A DNA stretch of 64,000 nt from assembly GCA_963921195.1 (NCBI GenBank), contig OY992540.1, forward strand, positions 61,326,844-61,390,843, written 5' to 3'. Each line of letters begins with the position of its first letter. Position 1 is the stretch's first letter. Positions 59,880 to 64,000 of the stretch are shown here, piece by piece. This stretch comes from Pegoplata infirma (taxonomy: Eukaryota > Arthropoda > Insecta > Diptera > Anthomyiidae). Made by a program: the position numbers and the translations under genes. The notes under the pieces were generated by a model, which saw nothing but the letters and a program-made list of their open reading frames with translations, ran no database searches and was not told the origin of the DNA.

Positions 59880-60010
59880 AAACAAGTGAAAAATCAAATT
59901 CGGCCTTGCCGAATGTATTGATACCCTACACAATTTCAAAAAAGATTATTTGCAAAAACAAAAAATGAAAAAATTTCGGCAAAATTTTTTTTTTGTTGAA
60001 GAAAAAATTC
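59880..60010 (-). repeat. Calyptrate-type dispersed repeat, terminal fragment
   Basis: TTAAACAAGTGAAAAATCAA, then ATTCGGCCTTGCCGAATGTA and TTGATACCCTACAC: the complement of the family 3' end. Confidence 0.7.
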
Positions 60011-60582
60011 CCCGAAAAACACAAACCATTTTTTAAATATATGCAGGATTATGAATTATTTTCCCGCAGATAGAAACCCTTGTATAAGTAAATCATATTG
60101 TACAAAAATAAAATTAATTATTATAAATATTAAATATTAATATGAAATCTATGTGTAATTATGCTTAAACCTCATTAGCCGCATATTATATAAATCTATT
60201 ATAAAAATGGTTTAATTAAAGTGGAAGATTATTTTTATACCTGCAACTTATTAAACAAAATAAGGTCAGTAGAGCGTAAAATTAATTCATTTAAAGTTAT
60301 ATATTTTATAAGGGTTATAAAATTAATAATTTTATACTTTTAATAGCACTTAAAAAAAGTAACAGTCGAATCAGCAAAAACAATCTATTGATTCAGCATT
60401 AAATTACTTGAACTTTGAGTTAGGTAAAAAAATAATACTACAGGTTTTGACCCAAAGAAGTTTTCACATTTTTAAAAATCTGCTTCAAATTATTTTTATT
60501 ATTTTACAAAAAAAAAAAAATTGTGTCACAAAACTACAAAGAACATTTAAAAACCAAAAGAATTTAATTTTGACCACAACCC
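60011..60582. other. AT-rich stretch, no gene seen
   Basis: AT-rich DNA with no border, motif or convincing frame. Confidence 0.4.
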
Positions 60583-60584
60583 TT

Positions 60585-61390
60585 CCCAGCAGAAATTTTG
60601 CTGAACGTTCAGCAGCTTTTGGAAGGGGAACTTGAGTTAAGGAGCGCATCCAATTGCGCTGAATTCATGCATGATTCCCTAAGGCGATGTCCCACTTTAG
60701 AGCGCTAGTTGGATACACAGAAACAGCGCTCTTTAGATGCACTGAAATCACGTGTCTTTAGAGCGCTGATTTAAGCAGAATAAAGATGCTGTAAATTCAT
60801 GTATCTTTTTAGCGCTGATTTAAGCAGATTAAAGATGCAGTGAATTCATGTATCTTTGTAGAGCTGATTTAAGCAGAATAAAGATGCTGTAAATTCAAAG
60901 TTGAAATCAAATAACTAAAATTTAAAAAAATATAACAAAAAAATTCATTCGTTTTACTTTACAAAACTTTATTTATGTGAAACAAAATGAAAAAAAAAAA
61001 ATCGGAAGTGAACATCAAAAAAATATCGGAAATTTTCATTTTCACATTTTTATAGGATTTTTTTTGGGAACAGCGGTCAAAGATGCTATGATTGAAGCGC
61101 TCTTTGCAGCGCTGATTAATGCGCAATAATGATGCAGTCAAATCATGTGTCTTTGTCTAAAACTCATGTTTTTTTATTCAAAAAGTGTTAAAAATATTAA
61201 AAAGGAAAGCAAGTGTGAAATTTTATCAAAAAATAATTACACATTATAAGTTTTATATAAAAAATCTTAAAAAAAAAATAAAATTTTTTCCCCTTCCTTT
61301 TACTGCATCCCTAAGAGCGCTCTTTGGATGCGCTACGGTATGCTATAAACAGATGCTGTGTCGCCAAAATCTCGATTTATTTCTGCTGGG
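60585..61390. mobile_element. 806-bp CCCAGCAGAAAT element filled with AGCGCT/GATGC words
   Basis: The ends CCCAGCAGAAATTTTGCTG and ATTTATTTCTGCTGGG are complementary over 12 bp and are flanked by TT (60583-60584, 61391-61392). The interior repeats TTTAGAGCGCTGATTTAAGC, AAAGATGC.GT.AATTCATG and GAGCGCTCTTTGGATGCGCT. A three-fold unit of about 65 bp runs at 60755-60900. Confidence 0.75.
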
Positions 61391-61417
61391 TTATTTAACT
61401 TTTAACATCAAATATAA

Positions 61418-63557
61418 CGGCCATTCCATGAGAGACCGCCCAAAAATGTCGACTTTTTGACCGACGGTCTTTAGATTTTCCTAATATTTTGCAGAGAAAT
61501 ACTCTATGGGCCCATATAAAGATTTCACTTTTGAGTTCGTCAAAATTCAAAAAACTCGCGATTTTATTAGATTTTTTAATTTTCGAAAAAACACAAAATC
61601 TGTCAAAAGTGTCTCACTTTAAAAATCCATATCTTTAGTAATTCTTAATGGATCTGAATGCTGAAAAACGTGTTGGGATAAGACTATCGTTCACTTTAAG
61701 AAAAAAATTACAAAAACATATTTTTCGCAAAATAAGCTGCATTTTTCCGCAGCTGCATTTTTCAAATGCATTTTTCGCTGATTTGAGTATCATCCGATTT
61801 ATTTTTTGTTAGCATTTTTGGAAAATTTAGAATTTTTACTTTAAATTGGCATCCCTAAATCTCTGGGACGCGCACTTTTATTATGTTGATTTTATTTTTT
61901 AAGAAACTTCTTCCAAAATTTTTCTTTATTAAAGGCAAAAAATTTTAAACATTAAGTTTTAAACTTTTTTTATTATGTAACAATCGAATAAATAACTTTA
62001 ATGAGACATAAATTCTGTTATAGTAATTATATCTGAATGATTTAAAAAGTATTTTATTGTTATGATTATTTTATTTCATAAAAAGAACTTAAACATCAAT
62101 TAACCCAGCAAACATTGTATGCTAATATGGGTGGCTCGAAATATGACTGTCGTCGAATTTCGTCGATTGCCAGGTAGATTATGGTTCCCATTGGTCTAAA
62201 AACTTAACACTATTTCCAAATTCAGCAAATAATACACTGAAAAATAAAACTCTAAAATTTTCACCGTCAAATATTTCGGCGGGTTGTGAGAAAATGACTA
62301 TAAAACATATATGGAAATTTAAGAGGACGTAAGCACCTTTAGTTTTCTGTTCATACTTTTTTTAAAGAACTTTGGCAATTTTTTATCCTAACCTAAAATT
62401 GTGTTTCTTTTCAGTGTAGCGTTTTTTACATATTTGGAACAATTTTATTTTTTCTAATTTAACTTTTGGATTTGAAGCAGTACTTAAAGAAAATTATAAT
62501 GGTATGCCTTTAATGAACGCGAATGTTGCAAAATTGCAAAAATAAAAAATCGCCATTTTTGATTTTTTTTAATTTTTTTTTTGTTTTTGTTAAATTCGGA
62601 GTCAGAGCCCCCTAAAACATATAAAAAGAGCTTTTTTATAAAAAAAACTACAGCGAAAAAAAAAATGACCGGGTGTTTCTTCTATAGGATCCACTGTGCG
62701 CTGCAGCGCGCTGGTAAGAAATGGGTTAAAGATAAAATTCTTATTTTCTAAAAATGCTAAAAAAAATCGGATGGTACTCAAATCGGCGAAAAATGCATTT
62801 AAAAAATGCAACTGCGGAAAAATGAAATGCAGTTCTCAAAGTAGATTGCAATGAATAACAAAATGCATTTTTATTCAATTAAAAAATTATTTTACTTCTT
62901 TTTATGAAATAAAATAATTATAACATTAAAATGCTTTTTAAATCATTCAGATATAATCGGTACAACAGAATATATGTCTCATTAAAGTTATATATACGAT
63001 TGCCACCTAATAAAAAAAAAGTTTAAAACTTAATATTTGAAATTTTTTGCCTTTAATAAAGAAAAATTTTGGAAGAGGTTTCTTAAAAAATAAAATTAAC
63101 ATAATAAAAGTGCACGTCCCAGAGATTTGAGGATGCCAATTTAAAGTAAAAATTCTAAATTTTCCAAAAATGCTAACAAAAAATAAATCGGATGATACTC
63201 AAATCAACGAAAAATGCATTTAAAAAATGCCACTGCGGAAAAATGCAGCTTGTTTTGCGAAAAATATGTTTTTGTAAATTTTCTGTTAAAGTGAACGATA
63301 GTATTATCCCAACACGTTTTTCAGAATTCAGATCCATTAAGAATTACTAAAGATATGGATTTTTAAAGTGAGACACTTTTGACAGATTTTTTGGTTTTTT
63401 GAAAATTAAAAAATCGAATAAAATCGCGAGTTTTTAGAATTTTGGCGAACTCAAAAGTGAAATCTTAATATGGGCCCATAAAGTATTTCTCTGCAAAATA
63501 TTAGGAAAATCTAAAGACCGTCGGTCAAATTTTGGGCGGTCTCTCATGGAATGGCCG
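61418..63557. mobile_element. 2.1-kb CGGCCATTCC foldback, ATAA duplication
   Basis: CGGCCATTCCATGAGAGACC and its exact complement lie at the ends, flanked by ATAA (61414-61417, 63558-63561). The arms (61418-62090 and 62895-63557) are inverted copies over about 670 bp. The centre includes a second partial copy of right-arm sequence (62760-62830 resembles 63180-63250). No coding capacity. Same end type and 4-bp duplication as 36960-38065. Confidence 0.85.
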
Positions 63558-63561
63558 ATAA

Positions 63562-64000
63562 CTTAAAATATATTTTATGGTCACACTACAAATATTTAAG
63601 CTAAAAGAAATTTTGGTTTTCTCCCTTTTGATTTTTAACTAAAATTCTTAAGCAACAGCCTAAACATACATTTGAAAAAAAAGCATACATATGTGGGGTT
63701 TTTCTTGAAATATGATATAAAATATTTTGGTTATGGCTGTCTTAACACGAAAATCAATCAATCATGCTCAAAATTAATTTTTAAGTATTATTCCCTTTGT
63801 ATTTTTTTGTTTTTGTAGGGTATTTGGTTTAAATTCTTTTTTTTTTTTGCAATCTGAGCCTTTTTTGGTTGAGAGTTTTTGTGCTTTTGGTCCTTTTTTT
63901 AAATACAACAAACAACATGATTAGCATTAGATATTAGTCTTATTAAAGACAAACCATGAAAATGATTTTACAAAAGCAACTTTGCATGGCATATCACATG
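63562..64000. other. AT-rich flank, no gene seen
   Basis: T-rich DNA to the window edge. No feature that I can support. Confidence 0.4.

Overview
The window is eukaryotic, very AT-rich and almost wholly made of transposable elements and satellites. It is most likely from a higher fly (Diptera, probably a calyptrate such as a house, stable or blow fly). The main reason is a dispersed repeat seen at about eight sites. It opens with an ATACCCTCCAC-type end, carries a GTCCGTCC tract, and closes with a GATTCGGC...AACTTTTCTACTTG-type end. I know this repeat from calyptrate genomes; the species call is inference. There is no prokaryotic gene organisation. Only one segment (35867-36210, minus strand) looks like a host coding exon.

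Layout. 1-5.9 kb: LINE wreckage. Two copies of one endonuclease/RT LINE flank an RNase H-bearing LINE, which is itself split by a dispersed repeat and a foldback. 7.9-12.2 kb: a 4.2-kb foldback with an exact 8-bp target duplication, holding a 1.66-kb TTTA array and an 0.8-kb minisatellite. 12.6-16 kb: a minus-strand CR1/jockey-like LINE broken by a CACAGTG-ended element that contains LTR-like repeats and a 200-N gap. 16-19.8 kb: a degenerate tandem repeat holding two nested DNA elements and a dispersed repeat. 21-25.4 kb: a 16-bp satellite split by a 3.2-kb element. 26.4-29.7 kb: the best LINE, split by a 574-bp element whose removal restores the reading frame exactly. 32.9-34.8 kb: a dead Tc1-like transposon broken by a short-TIR element. 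36.6-46.7 kb: a 39-bp satellite with insertions, then an inverted outlier array. 47-64 kb: many small inverted-repeat elements, a SINE, another LINE fragment with a nested element, a 35-bp satellite enclosed in a transposon, and a 2.1-kb foldback.

The most interesting pattern is a set of short-TIR elements (17134, 21867, 23129, 30281, 33873, 43052, 56698, 56998, 60585). Their ends read CCCRR...AAA or CAC.CAAAA. Each is bounded by a matching 2-bp direct repeat (TA, CT, TT, AT, CG), and each is filled with its own short, often palindromic word (GCGCTTT, TTAGC, GGTAATATTACC, AGTTAGTT, TATATAATT and so on). They look like non-autonomous transposons whose interiors are rewritten by word amplification. 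A second pattern is that three unrelated-looking satellites (16, 35 and 39 bp) share a TTTTCTATAGAAAA-like palindrome. Nested insertions give a relative history at many sites. Nothing here works together as a pathway: the window is probably intergenic or intronic heterochromatin-like sequence around one minus-strand gene.
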